Virus record (IMG/VR): IMGVR_UViG_3300022602_002180
Span: 1-40,172 of that record
Source: a virus
Strand: one strand, 5' to 3'
Length of the DNA stretch: 40,172 bases
A program made the position numbers and the translations under genes. This document shows positions 19,901-28,239 of the stretch, one piece after another. The notes beneath the pieces are model-generated. The model saw nothing but the letters and a program-made list of their open reading frames with translations. It was not told where the DNA came from and ran no database searches. Within the stretch, counting starts at the first letter, position 1. The number at the start of each line of letters is the position of its first letter.

Positions 19901-22900
19901 CTAGTTGTAGGCCAAGCAGTTACAATTAATGGTGTATTATCTGCTGGTACAATCAACGGTAGTGCTACAGTAACCGCTACAACATTCTACATACTTGCTA
20001 CTAACGGTTCAACTACATTTACTCTAACAGGTACATTAGGTTCTAGCGTAGCAATTACAACTACAACAAGTGGCGGAACAATAACAGGCGCAACATTTGG
20101 ACTAAATGCTCAGTTAACAGCAACAGTAAACCAATCTGGTGGTATTTGGAATGGTAACATTTACTGGATCAACTCTGTAACAGCTGGCACATATCCAAAT
20201 GCTGGTACAAGTATTACAGTAACAAGTACATATAAGAGTGGTACAGCCCATGTTATTACTAATACAATTACTGGTTTAACAGCAACCGCCACAGCTGGAT
20301 TACAATTAACACAAGGTTCTCCATCTAAGATTATCAACGGTACAGTTGCTCCAGGATACGGAATTGTTTCTAACTATAGTGCTAGTGGTTATAACAATAC
20401 AATGACCACAATTCAAGGTGCTGAAATTATTCGTGCTAACAAAACATTCTTATCAAATGAAATTGTAGCATACATCATGAGCACTTACGGCGGAACTGTA
20501 ACTGCTACAGCAACTAATGGTACATTTACTACAAGTTCTGCTCACAACTTGATAGTTGGTGATCCAGTACAGTTTGGCTTAACTGGCACAATCTTTGATG
20601 CTAATATTTCTGCTAATACTCCATACTGGGTATTAACAACTCCAACTACTACTACATTCACAGTAAGTACTGTACAAGCAGGAACTGGTACACAATCTAC
20701 AGTAACGCTAGTCGGTGGCACCGGTTCTATGAACGTTGCTTACTATACTAATACAACTAAGTGTGTACGTGATACTGGATATTTCTTTGATGGACTTGTT
20801 TACGACTTGGCCAAGACAGGAAACTACAAAACTCTACGTGCTGTAAGTTCACACTTGTCAATTATCACAGGCGCAACAGCTAACGACTTGTTCCGTTTAC
20901 AAAGCGGTACTGGTATACGTAACATGACTTGTAACGGATTGTCAGGTAGCTTGGCATTACCAAATACATATGGCACACGTCGACCAACAGCTGGCGCTTA
21001 CGTAGCATTTGACCAAGGTTTTGGTCCAAACGACTCAAGCACATGGATTAACTATCGTTCACCATATACACAAAACATTACTAATTTTGGTAATGGTTGT
21101 ATAGGTATGAAGATTGATGCCGCATTACACAATGGCGGATTTAAGTCTATGGTGTCAAATGACTTTACACAAGTATTGTCAGATGGTGTAGGTATTTACT
21201 GTACAGGTTCAGGCGCTATTACTGAAGCAGTTAGCGTATTCTGCTACTATGGTTACGCAGGATATCTATCAGAATTAGGCGGACGTATCCGTTCTACAAA
21301 CGGTAACAGTTCATATGGTACATATGGTGTTATTGCCGAAGGTATCGACTCGTACGAAGCTCCAATTTATGCTACATTAAACAATCGTTATAACTCAGCA
21401 TACGTTACTAACGTAATTACAGATGCTACTAACTATGTATGGCGTTTAGAATATGAAAACGCAGGTTCATCATATACTAATGCTATTCCAACAGTCAGTG
21501 GTGCTGGTTATAATATTACTACAACACAAGACGAATTCCGTGATTCAGCAGTATTTGAAACACGTTTAGTTGACTTAAACAATGGACAAGGTGTTGGTGG
21601 TAGTAACTACTTAACAATCAGCAACGTAGCTCAAGTTGGCGCAGTTGGTTCTATTACAATTGCCAACTCAGATACTAATTTGAGTTCAGCATATCTTGGT
21701 ATGCGTGTTCAAATTACTGCTGGTACAGGTGTAGGACAGTACGCAAACATTATCGGTTATAGTAGTGCTTCAAAACTTGCTAACATTGTTCGTCCAAGTT
21801 TTGCTAGTTTAACTATTACATCAAACACAACAAGCGCATTTACTGTAGCAAGTACATCTACAATGTACGCCGGACAGCCAATTTACTTGTACACGCCTAT
21901 TGCTGGTTTATCAGCATCAACAGTTTACTATGTAAGTTCAGCAAGTTTTACAAGCACAGCATTCCAAGTTGCTGATACAGCGGCTCATGCTACAGCAGGT
22001 ACAAATAGCTACACACTAACTGCTACAACTTCAACACCAGCTACAATGGCAGGTTCAACTATTGTTGGAACTACATTAACAATTGGTGGTTCTATCACTA
22101 ACACTATCTATATTGGTATGTTATTAAGCGGAGGAACAGTTGCTGCAAATACTTACATTACAGCAGGTAGTGGTACAAGCTGGACTGTTAGCGTAAGTCA
22201 AAACATGGCAAGCACAACATTAACTGGTACAATCAGTGTTCCAGTATATGAAGCAGGTTGGGATCATGCTATTCCAGGCTATACAATTCAACCAGTATTA
22301 GATGCCACTTCAACTTATATTATTGAACCAGCAATCGCTTATACAAGTCCTGGTTTCTCAAGTAGCGCACGTACATTAAGTGGTGCTGGAAATACATGGG
22401 CTGGATTAACATACGGAGCAGGTAACTTTGTAGCTACGTCAACCGGCGCAACAGCAACATCTTACAGCACTGATGGCAAAACATGGAACGTCGGCGGTGT
22501 AATGCCAAGTTCTACAACATGGAGCAACGTAGTATACGGTGGCGGCCAAGGTGCTACAGCAACAGCAGTTGTTGGTGGTGTTGGCGGATCTGGAGCTATT
22601 CTTACTCCAGTTATTGGATCTGGTAACACAGCTGGACAAGTAGTAAGTATCACAGTTACTAACGGTGGCTACAACTACTTAACTCCCCCAACTATTGTAA
22701 TTACAGATAGTACTGGTACAGGCGCAACAGCAATTTGCCAAGTGTTAAATGGTACAATTCAGTTAGTTACAATGACAATTACAGGTAGCGGATATACTAA
22801 CCCAACTGTAACTGTAGTAACTAGTGAGTTATCAAGTATTACTGCTAACGTATGGGGACAAAACTACTTTGGCGCACCTACTGTTACAATTGGCGCTCCA

Positions 22901-25540
22901 TTTACAGCAACAGCATGGACTTCAAGTGGTTCAGCAACTGCTAACGCTTACTACTACTATGTAGATACTAGCGTATCACCAAACGTTCGTAACTATTACC
23001 AAGCTGGCGCATCAGGAACATTTAGTTCAACTGCTCCAACATTTACAAATAGTGTATACGGTAAATCAGGTTATGGAGCAACTGGTGTTGGAGCAAGTGC
23101 TACATATGGTGTAACATTAACTTATGTTGGTACACTAGCAGTAGCTACAGCTAACTTGACAAACACTGGTGTAAGTAGCTTTACAATTACACAATCAGGT
23201 TATGGTTATGCTACAGCACCAACTATTACTATTACAGATCCAAACGCTGGATTCTTAGCAATATCAAGCGCAAGCACAGCAAATGCTTATAACTTACCTA
23301 CAACATTAGGAAGTGCGTGGACAGCTAACTCAAACGTATTACCAACAAGCACAATGACATCGTTGGCATATGGTAATAACTTGTTTATTGCTGTCGGTGG
23401 TAGCGGATCGGCAGCGGCAGCTTCGATAACAGGCGCACCTTCTACAGCATGGACTAACCAGTCAAGCAATATTATTGCTAACTCAAGTGGTTACACTAAA
23501 GTTGCTTATGGTGGTGGCGTATTCTGCGCAATCGGTGGAACTGTAACTGCTTGGATGAAGTCGGATCCAACAACATGGTCTACAGGCGGAACATTGCCAA
23601 ACAAAACTTGGACAGGTTTAGCATATGGTAACGGACGTTTCGTAGCACTAGCTAGCGATGGTACAGTATACTATACTTACAACTGGCAGACTAGTGCGTG
23701 GGGTACAAGTCCAAACGTAACTAATAATACATGGGTAGCAATTAAAAACAACCCATTATATGCTAGTGGTATAACAACATGGAGCAAAATTAGTTACGGT
23801 GAAGGGTTATTTGTAGCAATCGCAACAAGTTCACAAGCGGTGGCAACTAGCTGGGACGGTGTAAACTGGACATTCTACGCAACAGGTATGCCAAGTTCAA
23901 GCAACTGGACAGGATTAACATTTGGTAATCCACAAAATGCTACACTAGGCGCAGTTCCAACTTGGGTAAGCGTATCAGCTACTAGCGGTACAACAGCGGC
24001 TACATTACAAACTGGAGCAACACCACTAGGTCGTGTTAAAGTTGTAAGTAATGCGGTATCTGAGATTCGTATGGTTGAACCTGGAAGCGGATTCCCACGT
24101 GGAAACGTAACAGCAACAACATATTATGCTAGTACTAGTGTAACTGTAAACTCAAGCTTCTCGTCCACAATCACATTGGCCAGTGCTGCAACATTAGTAC
24201 AAGGTCAACCAATTGTATTTGCTTCTAGTTTTGGTAATGTTGTTGGCGGAACAGTATACTATGTATATGCTACGACAGCGGCAAGTACAAGTGTTCAAAT
24301 TAGCACAACTTTAAACGGTTCAGTATTCACAGTTGGTACAAGTACTAGTGTAAGTATTGTTGGTACTGTAAGCGCATTGAGCTTGATTACAGCTGATAGT
24401 ACAACTAACTTGGTAGCTAATCAACCAATTGTATTCAACGGTACAAGCCAAGGTGGTATTACTACTGGACAATATTACTATATTGTTCCTAACAGTATTA
24501 CTGCTACACAATTCCAAGTAGCATTATCTAGCGGTGGATCATCGTTTACAGCAACAACCGCGGCAATTTCTAGCATGACATATTTTGCTAGCCCAATTGT
24601 AACAATTACTGATCCGAACCACGTTAATAATGCTCCAGTAACAGCACGTATTGGTAACGGTGCGTTAGGTAATCCTACATTTACAAACCGTGGTACTGGA
24701 AATACGACTGCTACAGCAAGTTACGCTGGTGACGGATATGCCGATTTGTATCAAACAGGTACATTTATCAACGTAAGCGGATTGTATCAAATACCAAAAG
24801 CAGGTTGTAACGTAATATTCTCAAGTATTTCAAATACTTGGTATAAACTTGTTGCGGTAACTAACATATTAGGTATTGCTGGTAACTATACAGCTACATT
24901 CCAAATTAATCCAGGAATTAGCACATTACTAGCACCACCAAATGGCACATTAATTACAACAAATCTATTGTACAGTAATACACGTATGACAGGACATGAT
25001 TTCTTGTATATTGGTACAGGCGGAGTAACATCAACTAACTATCCAAACATTGACCCGACTAAGGCAGTTCAAGCTAATCAAACATTAAGTACTGGCGGAG
25101 GTCGTGTGTTCTTTACAAGTACTGACCAAGACGGTAACTTTAACGTTGGTAACTTGTTCGGAGTTCAACAGTCAACTGGTACTGCTACATTGAACGCTAG
25201 TGCGTTTAACTTAGCTGGATTACAATCATTGACACTTGGATCAGTAAGTTTAGGAGTTGGAAGTGCTACAATTACCCAATTTAGTACAGATCCATACTTT
25301 ACAGCTAATAGCGACAGTGTGGTACCAACCCAGAAAGCTATCAAAGCGTTTATTACAGCCCAGATTGGTGGCGGTCAATCAACATTGAACGTAAATACCA
25401 TAACATCTGGACAGATATATATCGCTGGAAATACGATAAGTAATACATCAAACGCACAAATTTATGTGTCAAGTAAGATGTTATTTACAGGCGGAATTGA
25501 TGGGGCACCTGTTGCTCTAGCATTCTTTACTCAGCATTAA
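13961..25540 (+). CDS. Giant modular adhesin / tail fiber (3859 residues)
   Basis: Longest gene in the window and a paralog of the preceding giant. Residues approximate. 10-545: Trp/Tyr repeats, one interrupted at 101-188 and a YAVNDTLTILG module at 419-502. 603-640 and 901-938: pectate-lyase-like region (KTGTYNEYGPIVL, ALVGDELRSTIVQ). Around 660-800, 1065-1125 and 2160-2290: copies of a helical repeat ending in RD..... D....DL.. G, two of them split by beta modules. 1555-2049: three tandem VGQ modules with others between. 2310-2464: beta-helix. 2794-3350: BNR-like blades (AYGNGRFVAL, YGEGLFVAI). C-terminus: TQFSTDP, VPTQKAIKAFI, as in the other giant. Ribosome site AGAGGA. Likely a virion adhesin. 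Its extra length comes largely from inserted modules. Confidence 0.8.
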   Translation: MAEFKLGRIKFVYQGTWAPNTSYVVDDVVTNGGKTYICVISNTSSSLFTTDLNNVTPYWNLMADGQKWTGAWANSTYYNLGDLAQYGGIVYLCTTAHTSTSATATLTATAFTVSGGTATLTYATQPVQPFLVGSTITLAGFSPTSTSGSVNTVNTTFTVVTCSTTQVTFALTGTYTVSALGTVSGTSQLGLEANQSSWSAFASNLNWLGAWTTNTRYKVDDFIYYGGITYVCTTAHISANTASSGLEANQSSWSAFNSGLNYLGAWATSTRYKLNDIVKYGADLWICTTQHTSSGTTLNTSNFTLFVNGFEFMNSYNPSTAYIVGDVVTYGGYTYTCIQSGTGQTPSTATGYWQVFTSGITFAGAWASGTSYKVGQVVSLGGYTYVAIADNSASQPPSANWSQLNSGIRWNAPTTYTLSAVASSNLVSAGGNGAATFDVTITGTAYSVVVHSGSGGSGYAVNDTLTILGTNLGGTVNNNLVVKVATISGSAIATVTVVSGYAVTWKSGTVYVAGDAVYYGNSSYICISAHIGASGNNPIADTAGTYWNILSSGADSGALTTTGDIVYYGTNGAQRLPIGTDGQVLRVNGSVPSWSYYGLLNNVVYVAQNGTDSQGSGQGLTIDKPWASVLYAARQIEEGYLNPNAGLALKSNKQFMLKEVNNYIQTLFSYNVTGSAAANNLITVGGSSTSSQTTTAGMYAGMPITFNQATAGLTVGTTYYVTSGSITSTSFAVSTSYANALAGQRLGITANSGVASTVSFFYDKSKAERDAGTLIDCVIFDLTHGGNLYCVTATQTFFSTLTSYISNNATYEMNVWVASLTYLENYLFTAVMNGTAPSVNYQALQNIPAANRALQNTVTAPAATIESGALVNAQNLLAIVVSALSAGTYANVPTLQRPRTTIFLKTGTYNEYGPIVLSQDTALVGDELRSTIVQAAPAKPYLVNDAPKTAAALQRIQGQLSNLISNSTITATSTGPFPNTQTQVTSLPAGDTGNATAANLVVTNTKTIQDIMAGGSVITGPNNSTGYGSNQGLIHQPAFNMPTVASYNTYYLVGYGNAVAQLVQNYQFIKDEIANYLNNTLSGTTWSQYGPTYQAETIRDLSSVLDALQYDLTYGCNNQSLIVGNSYYSLNTALIVAPYTTGVLAALNRLSAILPYVLDPSDNGTASSASLVSSGNNTAQVTTGSSGSQAAVKFAQARVADIIYFLNNSGFPNTTTGTTTGYISGTTLTVTSGTGLAIGQLVTSTVLTTTATATAQTTNVVTLASTTGIVAGMAITFSTPYTYGNQFSFGGLTQTTYTVNVVSGNTVTLYNYGTTTSPTLSTATGQMTVTVGINPGTYITAGSGTSWTVSVSQTYGTSGAQLPITGTFAITPQASGAIAFATPANQGSFNAIQARATEIANDATAFVKKFYQSESPSLVLTTRDASYVVTALSYDTLFGSNFYSIITGRSYQRLIPLVAALQQTLADSTYGAIGFIGERCKLLAANGAVAQTSIVIDEMVANLQGQPTNNAVFNGTITGTQIIVNSITSGVITAGMTISGIGITTGTTLVSGPTISITGAYLSGTTGVFTLATPLSTPLVVGQTVTISGTFSAGSISGYASGTVYYVIGTPTTSAFQLSATQGGSNVTSTAGGSSGSPITGITITASPINWLTNYSQSVSSTTTSVVNAIPTTNYLTLGTTVGMVPGLQITLSGTAIGNLVSGVYYIKQVLSATQLTVSSTYGGSVFAITPTNTLTGVQITSANGTFTCNAVSSTLVVGQPVTFSGTFSTGSIVGYSTPTTYYIIATNGSTSFTLSATAGGSAVVTTTSTGTISGITATVGSIGAMTAVVYGIYSGLSTTTNITASSTAIPVTAVTTSTNLITVNSNAGMYVNMPIVFTGLPAPVTTTVLATIGSTTNTLTLAATAASLGIVAGQKIWFSGTNLGGIVNYQTYYVINPSGSTIQLSTTLGGGAFSLQTSPTLSTVAITGTAGQFSCASTTLVVGQAVTINGVLSAGTINGSATVTATTFYILATNGSTTFTLTGTLGSSVAITTTTSGGTITGATFGLNAQLTATVNQSGGIWNGNIYWINSVTAGTYPNAGTSITVTSTYKSGTAHVITNTITGLTATATAGLQLTQGSPSKIINGTVAPGYGIVSNYSASGYNNTMTTIQGAEIIRANKTFLSNEIVAYIMSTYGGTVTATATNGTFTTSSAHNLIVGDPVQFGLTGTIFDANISANTPYWVLTTPTTTTFTVSTVQAGTGTQSTVTLVGGTGSMNVAYYTNTTKCVRDTGYFFDGLVYDLAKTGNYKTLRAVSSHLSIITGATANDLFRLQSGTGIRNMTCNGLSGSLALPNTYGTRRPTAGAYVAFDQGFGPNDSSTWINYRSPYTQNITNFGNGCIGMKIDAALHNGGFKSMVSNDFTQVLSDGVGIYCTGSGAITEAVSVFCYYGYAGYLSELGGRIRSTNGNSSYGTYGVIAEGIDSYEAPIYATLNNRYNSAYVTNVITDATNYVWRLEYENAGSSYTNAIPTVSGAGYNITTTQDEFRDSAVFETRLVDLNNGQGVGGSNYLTISNVAQVGAVGSITIANSDTNLSSAYLGMRVQITAGTGVGQYANIIGYSSASKLANIVRPSFASLTITSNTTSAFTVASTSTMYAGQPIYLYTPIAGLSASTVYYVSSASFTSTAFQVADTAAHATAGTNSYTLTATTSTPATMAGSTIVGTTLTIGGSITNTIYIGMLLSGGTVAANTYITAGSGTSWTVSVSQNMASTTLTGTISVPVYEAGWDHAIPGYTIQPVLDATSTYIIEPAIAYTSPGFSSSARTLSGAGNTWAGLTYGAGNFVATSTGATATSYSTDGKTWNVGGVMPSSTTWSNVVYGGGQGATATAVVGGVGGSGAILTPVIGSGNTAGQVVSITVTNGGYNYLTPPTIVITDSTGTGATAICQVLNGTIQLVTMTITGSGYTNPTVTVVTSELSSITANVWGQNYFGAPTVTIGAPFTATAWTSSGSATANAYYYYVDTSVSPNVRNYYQAGASGTFSSTAPTFTNSVYGKSGYGATGVGASATYGVTLTYVGTLAVATANLTNTGVSSFTITQSGYGYATAPTITITDPNAGFLAISSASTANAYNLPTTLGSAWTANSNVLPTSTMTSLAYGNNLFIAVGGSGSAAAASITGAPSTAWTNQSSNIIANSSGYTKVAYGGGVFCAIGGTVTAWMKSDPTTWSTGGTLPNKTWTGLAYGNGRFVALASDGTVYYTYNWQTSAWGTSPNVTNNTWVAIKNNPLYASGITTWSKISYGEGLFVAIATSSQAVATSWDGVNWTFYATGMPSSSNWTGLTFGNPQNATLGAVPTWVSVSATSGTTAATLQTGATPLGRVKVVSNAVSEIRMVEPGSGFPRGNVTATTYYASTSVTVNSSFSSTITLASAATLVQGQPIVFASSFGNVVGGTVYYVYATTAASTSVQISTTLNGSVFTVGTSTSVSIVGTVSALSLITADSTTNLVANQPIVFNGTSQGGITTGQYYYIVPNSITATQFQVALSSGGSSFTATTAAISSMTYFASPIVTITDPNHVNNAPVTARIGNGALGNPTFTNRGTGNTTATASYAGDGYADLYQTGTFINVSGLYQIPKAGCNVIFSSISNTWYKLVAVTNILGIAGNYTATFQINPGISTLLAPPNGTLITTNLLYSNTRMTGHDFLYIGTGGVTSTNYPNIDPTKAVQANQTLSTGGGRVFFTSTDQDGNFNVGNLFGVQQSTGTATLNASAFNLAGLQSLTLGSVSLGVGSATITQFSTDPYFTANSDSVVPTQKAIKAFITAQIGGGQSTLNVNTITSGQIYIAGNTISNTSNAQIYVSSKMLFTGGIDGAPVALAFFTQH
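14000..15610 (+). repeat. Trp/Tyr carbohydrate-binding-like repeat array
   Basis: Units begin near 14009, 14171, 14586, 14754, 14898, 15045 and 15468. Two adjacent units share the linker GLEANQSSWSAF, and one of these is split by the insertion at 14265-14525. Confidence 0.7.
14265..14525 (+). repeat. Beta module splitting a Trp/Tyr repeat
   Basis: The second repeat reads CTTAHTS, then about 87 inserted residues, then GLEANQSSWSAF. The third repeat reads CTTAHIS, a six-residue linker, then GLEANQSSWSAF. The insertion is therefore seen by comparison with its own neighbour. It resembles the module at 4429-4647. Confidence 0.7.
17701..17953 (+). repeat. Beta module nested inside another beta module
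   Basis: The outer module (GTTLTV ... GTYITAGSGTSWTVSVSQ) is interrupted here. An uninterrupted copy lies at 22043-22237 (GTTLTIGGS ... NTYITAGSGTSWTVSVSQ). Flanking DNA just after the interruption matches that copy at nearly nine in ten bases over about 50 bases. Confidence 0.65.
18625..20106 (+). repeat. Three tandem VGQ beta modules with interposed modules
   Basis: Copies at about 18625-18905, 19165-19435 and 19846-20106 share LVVGQxVT, SGTFSxGSI, a YYII segment and a TNGSTxF-type strand. The first two keep clear DNA similarity (for example TTAGTGGAACATTCTC and the variant TTTAGTGGAACATTCTC), which suggests fairly recent duplication. Confidence 0.65.
20495..20738 (+). repeat. Beta module splitting a helical repeat
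   Basis: The helical repeat reads FLSNEIVAYIMSTYGG, then about 80 Thr/Gly-rich residues, then TTKCVRDTGYFFDGLVYDL. Copies at 7000-7210 and 17155-17330 run through this point without the module. Confidence 0.6.
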
Positions 25541-25562
25541 AATATAATTGGAGAAATAAAAC

Positions 25563-25925
25563 ATGTCAACAGGAAGAGTAGCATCAACACAATTAACCTC
25601 AGGTACAATAGCCTTAACAACTCAATTACCTGTATACACAGTACCTAGTGGTTATTATGGAATATACAATATTTCATTTACAAACACTAGCTCAAGTGCT
25701 GTACAAATTCGACTAGCAATATCATCAAGCTCAACAGCAGGTGGTGTTGGCGCAAGTGAATATTTTGAATACCAGACAAACATAGCACCGTATGGTGTGT
25801 TTGAACGTACTGGTCTAGTGGCATTAGGCGGAGCGTTGTCAGCATCGACTCCTTATATCTACGCAACTAGTACTGGTACTGCTGTAAACGTGAATATTTA
25901 CGGCATTGAAACAAGCACATCATAA
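25563..25925 (+). CDS. Small beta-rich virion protein
   Basis: 120 residues with a TVPSGYYGIYNISFTN strand pair in the first half, EYFEYQTNIAPYGVFERTG in the middle and alternating hydrophobic-Thr strands at the end. This is the profile of the small structural proteins found beside phage fibers, and it resembles the genes at 816 and 4375 in size and composition. GGAG lies upstream of the start. It follows the 3859-residue adhesin by 22 bases and precedes another fiber gene by 23, so it probably belongs to the same late transcript. No catalytic motif or signal peptide is seen. The exact role is not recognised. Confidence 0.65.
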   Translation: MSTGRVASTQLTSGTIALTTQLPVYTVPSGYYGIYNISFTNTSSSAVQIRLAISSSSTAGGVGASEYFEYQTNIAPYGVFERTGLVALGGALSASTPYIYATSTGTAVNVNIYGIETSTS

Positions 25926-25948
25926 TCGGAACAAAGAGAGACTAATCT

Positions 25949-26938
25949 ATGGCACGTTATAATTCGCAATTTACCGTTAATTCGGTTTCATCAGCTGTTT
26001 CTAGTCCGCTTATACCTCAGCAAGGTGTACTAACTGAATTTACAGCAAGCGCACCTTACACAGTTCAACTTCCTAACCCAGTGCTTTTTCCTGGGTTCAG
26101 TATGTCATTTTATAATGCTTCGACTTATACAATAACATTAAGCACTACAGCTACAAGCGGTATTATTACTGGCCCAGGTACTAGTGTTGCAAACACTTGC
26201 GCATTAGGATCATTGAATTCTGCGGTATTTGTATCAGACGGTACTAACTGGGTAGCAACAGCATTCAGTGGCGGCGCAGGAGCATTTACTACACTAACAG
26301 CTAGTTCTACTGTTAACTTAAACATGGCCAACGCCAGTGTATCGTTAGCACCTACAGGAACTGGCACAGTTACAATTAACCCAGCAACAGCTGGCACTAT
26401 TAACAACGTAACTATTGGACAATCAACTGCGGCAGCTGGTTCGTTTACAACGCTATCGGCTAGCTCAACAGTTAGTGGCGCTGGTTTTAGTACATATCTA
26501 GCAAGTCCTCCAGCTATTGGTAGCTCGGCAGCCAGCACCGGTGCTTTTACAACACTAACAGCTAGTAACGTATTAACAGCTACTTGTATTCAAGAGGTAT
26601 TAGGGACAAACTCAAGCCCAGGTTCAAGTCCTGCTCTAAGTTTTACAACTAGTGATGTTTGGTATTTGACCAGTTTGAGTGCTAACTTTGTTCCAAACTT
26701 TACCAACATACCTACAACTGCTGGTAGAACCACCACACTTACATTAATTCTAGTACAAGGTGGTACACCATACTATCCAACCAGTGTACAGCTTAATGGT
26801 ACAGGTTATAGTATTACATGGGCAGGCGGATCAGCACCAAGTCCACGTGCTAACAAAGTTGAATTCGCAACATTTATTGTTACTAACCCAAGCGGATCAT
26901 TTACCTATGTGTTAGGTCAGTACGGTTCATTCGGTTAA
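25949..26938 (+). CDS. Phage fiber protein with G-(A/S)-F-T-T-L repeats
   Basis: 329 residues. Three copies of G[AS]FTTL[ST]AS occur at about residues 111, 164 and 198, a repeat common in phage tail fibers and often preceded by IG...A. Here the preceding turns include IGQSTAAAGSF and IGSSAASTGAF. The N-terminal half has strands typical of a particle-binding domain (PYTVQLPNP, FVSDGTNWVATAF). The C-terminal part (about 225-329) is a separate beta domain ending YVLGQYGSFG, probably the distal or receptor-facing end. GAGAG precedes the start. It lies in the same transcript direction as its neighbours. Confident of a fiber-like structural protein; the receptor is unknown. Confidence 0.75.
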   Translation: MARYNSQFTVNSVSSAVSSPLIPQQGVLTEFTASAPYTVQLPNPVLFPGFSMSFYNASTYTITLSTTATSGIITGPGTSVANTCALGSLNSAVFVSDGTNWVATAFSGGAGAFTTLTASSTVNLNMANASVSLAPTGTGTVTINPATAGTINNVTIGQSTAAAGSFTTLSASSTVSGAGFSTYLASPPAIGSSAASTGAFTTLTASNVLTATCIQEVLGTNSSPGSSPALSFTTSDVWYLTSLSANFVPNFTNIPTTAGRTTTLTLILVQGGTPYYPTSVQLNGTGYSITWAGGSAPSPRANKVEFATFIVTNPSGSFTYVLGQYGSFG

Positions 26939-26961
26939 TCAAATTAATTTAGGAGCATAAT

Positions 26962-28206
26962 ATGCCATTTTTAGGAACAGTAGGCGGTAGTAATGAAGCT
27001 AAAGGTCAGGGTGGCTATCACCCAGGTCAAAGCCCTATCGACGGATCAGGCAGTAGTGCCGCAGGTAGTCTTGGAACAACAGCAGTAAGTGGAAACGCTG
27101 CAAGTCCTTCAGCATCGACAGTAACTGGCCAACGTGTTGCTATTGATCCTTTCTTCCAAGGGGCAATTACTTATAGCCTTGCTTCAGGTAGCCTTCCTCC
27201 AGGTTTTAGTTTAAACTCCAGTACTGGAGTTGTAACAGGAAACTATACAGTAGCCGGTACTAATTTTGATGGCACCGTATATACATTTACTGTACGTGCT
27301 ACTACTGCTGGCATTCCTAGTTATACAGATAGAACTTATACAATTACCTTGTCAGTACCTTTCTTATATAGACAAGTTATTACACGTAATTACATGGTTG
27401 GCGGTTATCAAAACAGTAACTTATGGTCAAATGCCAACAGAACTACACACTCTAATGATACATCAGTAAATCTTGGTGACGGAGCTGTAGACAACTATCA
27501 CTATAAATCAGGTGGCTGCGGTGATACCTACGGTTATATCTGGAACGGTAACAGCACTACTCGTTTCAATCTCAGAACTGAATCTAAACAAAATGGTACA
27601 GGTGCCCCAGGCTATGGTTGTGCTAATAGTGGTTCTGCCGGATCAGCTGATAGAACTAAAATTTATACTTGCGGTTCTGGTGTAGGTACTATGTTTAAAT
27701 TTAATATTCCAACCGAAACATTTAGCAATTTAGGAGTAGCAGGTTCAACCAGTGACATGTCGGCAATACAAGGCGAATTTATTTCTATGCATTATGATGG
27801 CGGCACACCTTATCAAACAACATTTTCAACAGATACTACTGTACAGACTGGTGTCAACGGCGGCGCAAGTGGACAACAAAAAGGTCTTAGCGGTAAGATA
27901 GGATACGCATATGGCGGCGACCAAGGTAGTTATAACGGTGGCTACAATTTTAGAAAAATTAATTTAACTACTACATCGTCTTCCGATACCGGCGGTAGAC
28001 CAGGCAAGATCCTAAGTAATACTGGCGAAGAAAATTACGGTATAGGACAGCTATACGGGTACTGTATTGGTAGTTACGATAATACACAGAACAATAGAGC
28101 TGGGAAATATGTTTATTCCAGTGATACACCACAAGAGATCAACGGAGCCTTACAACCTGGCGGACACGGTGGAGCCAGTTCTGGTTTTTGCTTCCAAAGA
28201 GATTGA
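26962..28206 (+). CDS. Ig-like and Gly-rich propeller-like virion protein
   Basis: 414 residues. A Gly/Ser-rich N-terminus is followed by a putative Ig domain of the He_PIG type at about 56-132, with the signature ITYSLASGSLPPGFSLN then TGVVTG. From about 140 to the end there are Gly-, Asn- and Tyr-rich repeats (GGCGDTYGYIWNG, KIYTCGSGVG, GYAYGGDQGSYNGGYN) that resemble kelch-like blades. No signal peptide or enzyme motif is seen. Ribosome site TTTAGGAG. It is the last gene of the fiber block; the next gene has a different composition and may have its own promoter. Likely a virion adhesin or decoration protein. Confidence 0.7.
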   Translation: MPFLGTVGGSNEAKGQGGYHPGQSPIDGSGSSAAGSLGTTAVSGNAASPSASTVTGQRVAIDPFFQGAITYSLASGSLPPGFSLNSSTGVVTGNYTVAGTNFDGTVYTFTVRATTAGIPSYTDRTYTITLSVPFLYRQVITRNYMVGGYQNSNLWSNANRTTHSNDTSVNLGDGAVDNYHYKSGGCGDTYGYIWNGNSTTRFNLRTESKQNGTGAPGYGCANSGSAGSADRTKIYTCGSGVGTMFKFNIPTETFSNLGVAGSTSDMSAIQGEFISMHYDGGTPYQTTFSTDTTVQTGVNGGASGQQKGLSGKIGYAYGGDQGSYNGGYNFRKINLTTTSSSDTGGRPGKILSNTGEENYGIGQLYGYCIGSYDNTQNNRAGKYVYSSDTPQEINGALQPGGHGGASSGFCFQRD

Positions 28207-28217
28207 TAATTACAGTA

Positions 28218-28225
28218 TATAAACA
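28218..28225 (+). promoter_or_regulatory. Possible T4-type late promoter box (TATAAACA)
   Basis: TATAAACA differs from TATAAATA in one base. The segment after it, ATATCAGAGGATTATAT, resembles the sequence between the GATAAATA box and the start at 13961. The box is 22 bases before the ATG at 28240. Confidence 0.4.
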
Positions 28226-28239
28226 TATCAGAGGATTAT

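Noticed and set aside
18625-20106. CRISPR-like or insertion-sequence origin of the repeats
   Set aside because: Copies are in frame, diverged, of unequal spacing and protein-level in nature; there is no transposase gene or terminal inverted repeat.
5787-24517. Several 60-100 codon open frames on either strand inside the giant adhesins
   Set aside because: All fall within uninterrupted coding sequence and reflect its Thr/Gly/Asn-rich codons; none has a recognisable motif.
26125-26538. 137-codon open frame on the - strand within the fiber gene at 25949
   Set aside because: Its protein is Ala/Val-rich, mirroring the Thr/Gly-rich codons of the fiber gene. It has no motif and no ribosome site, so it is a shadow frame.
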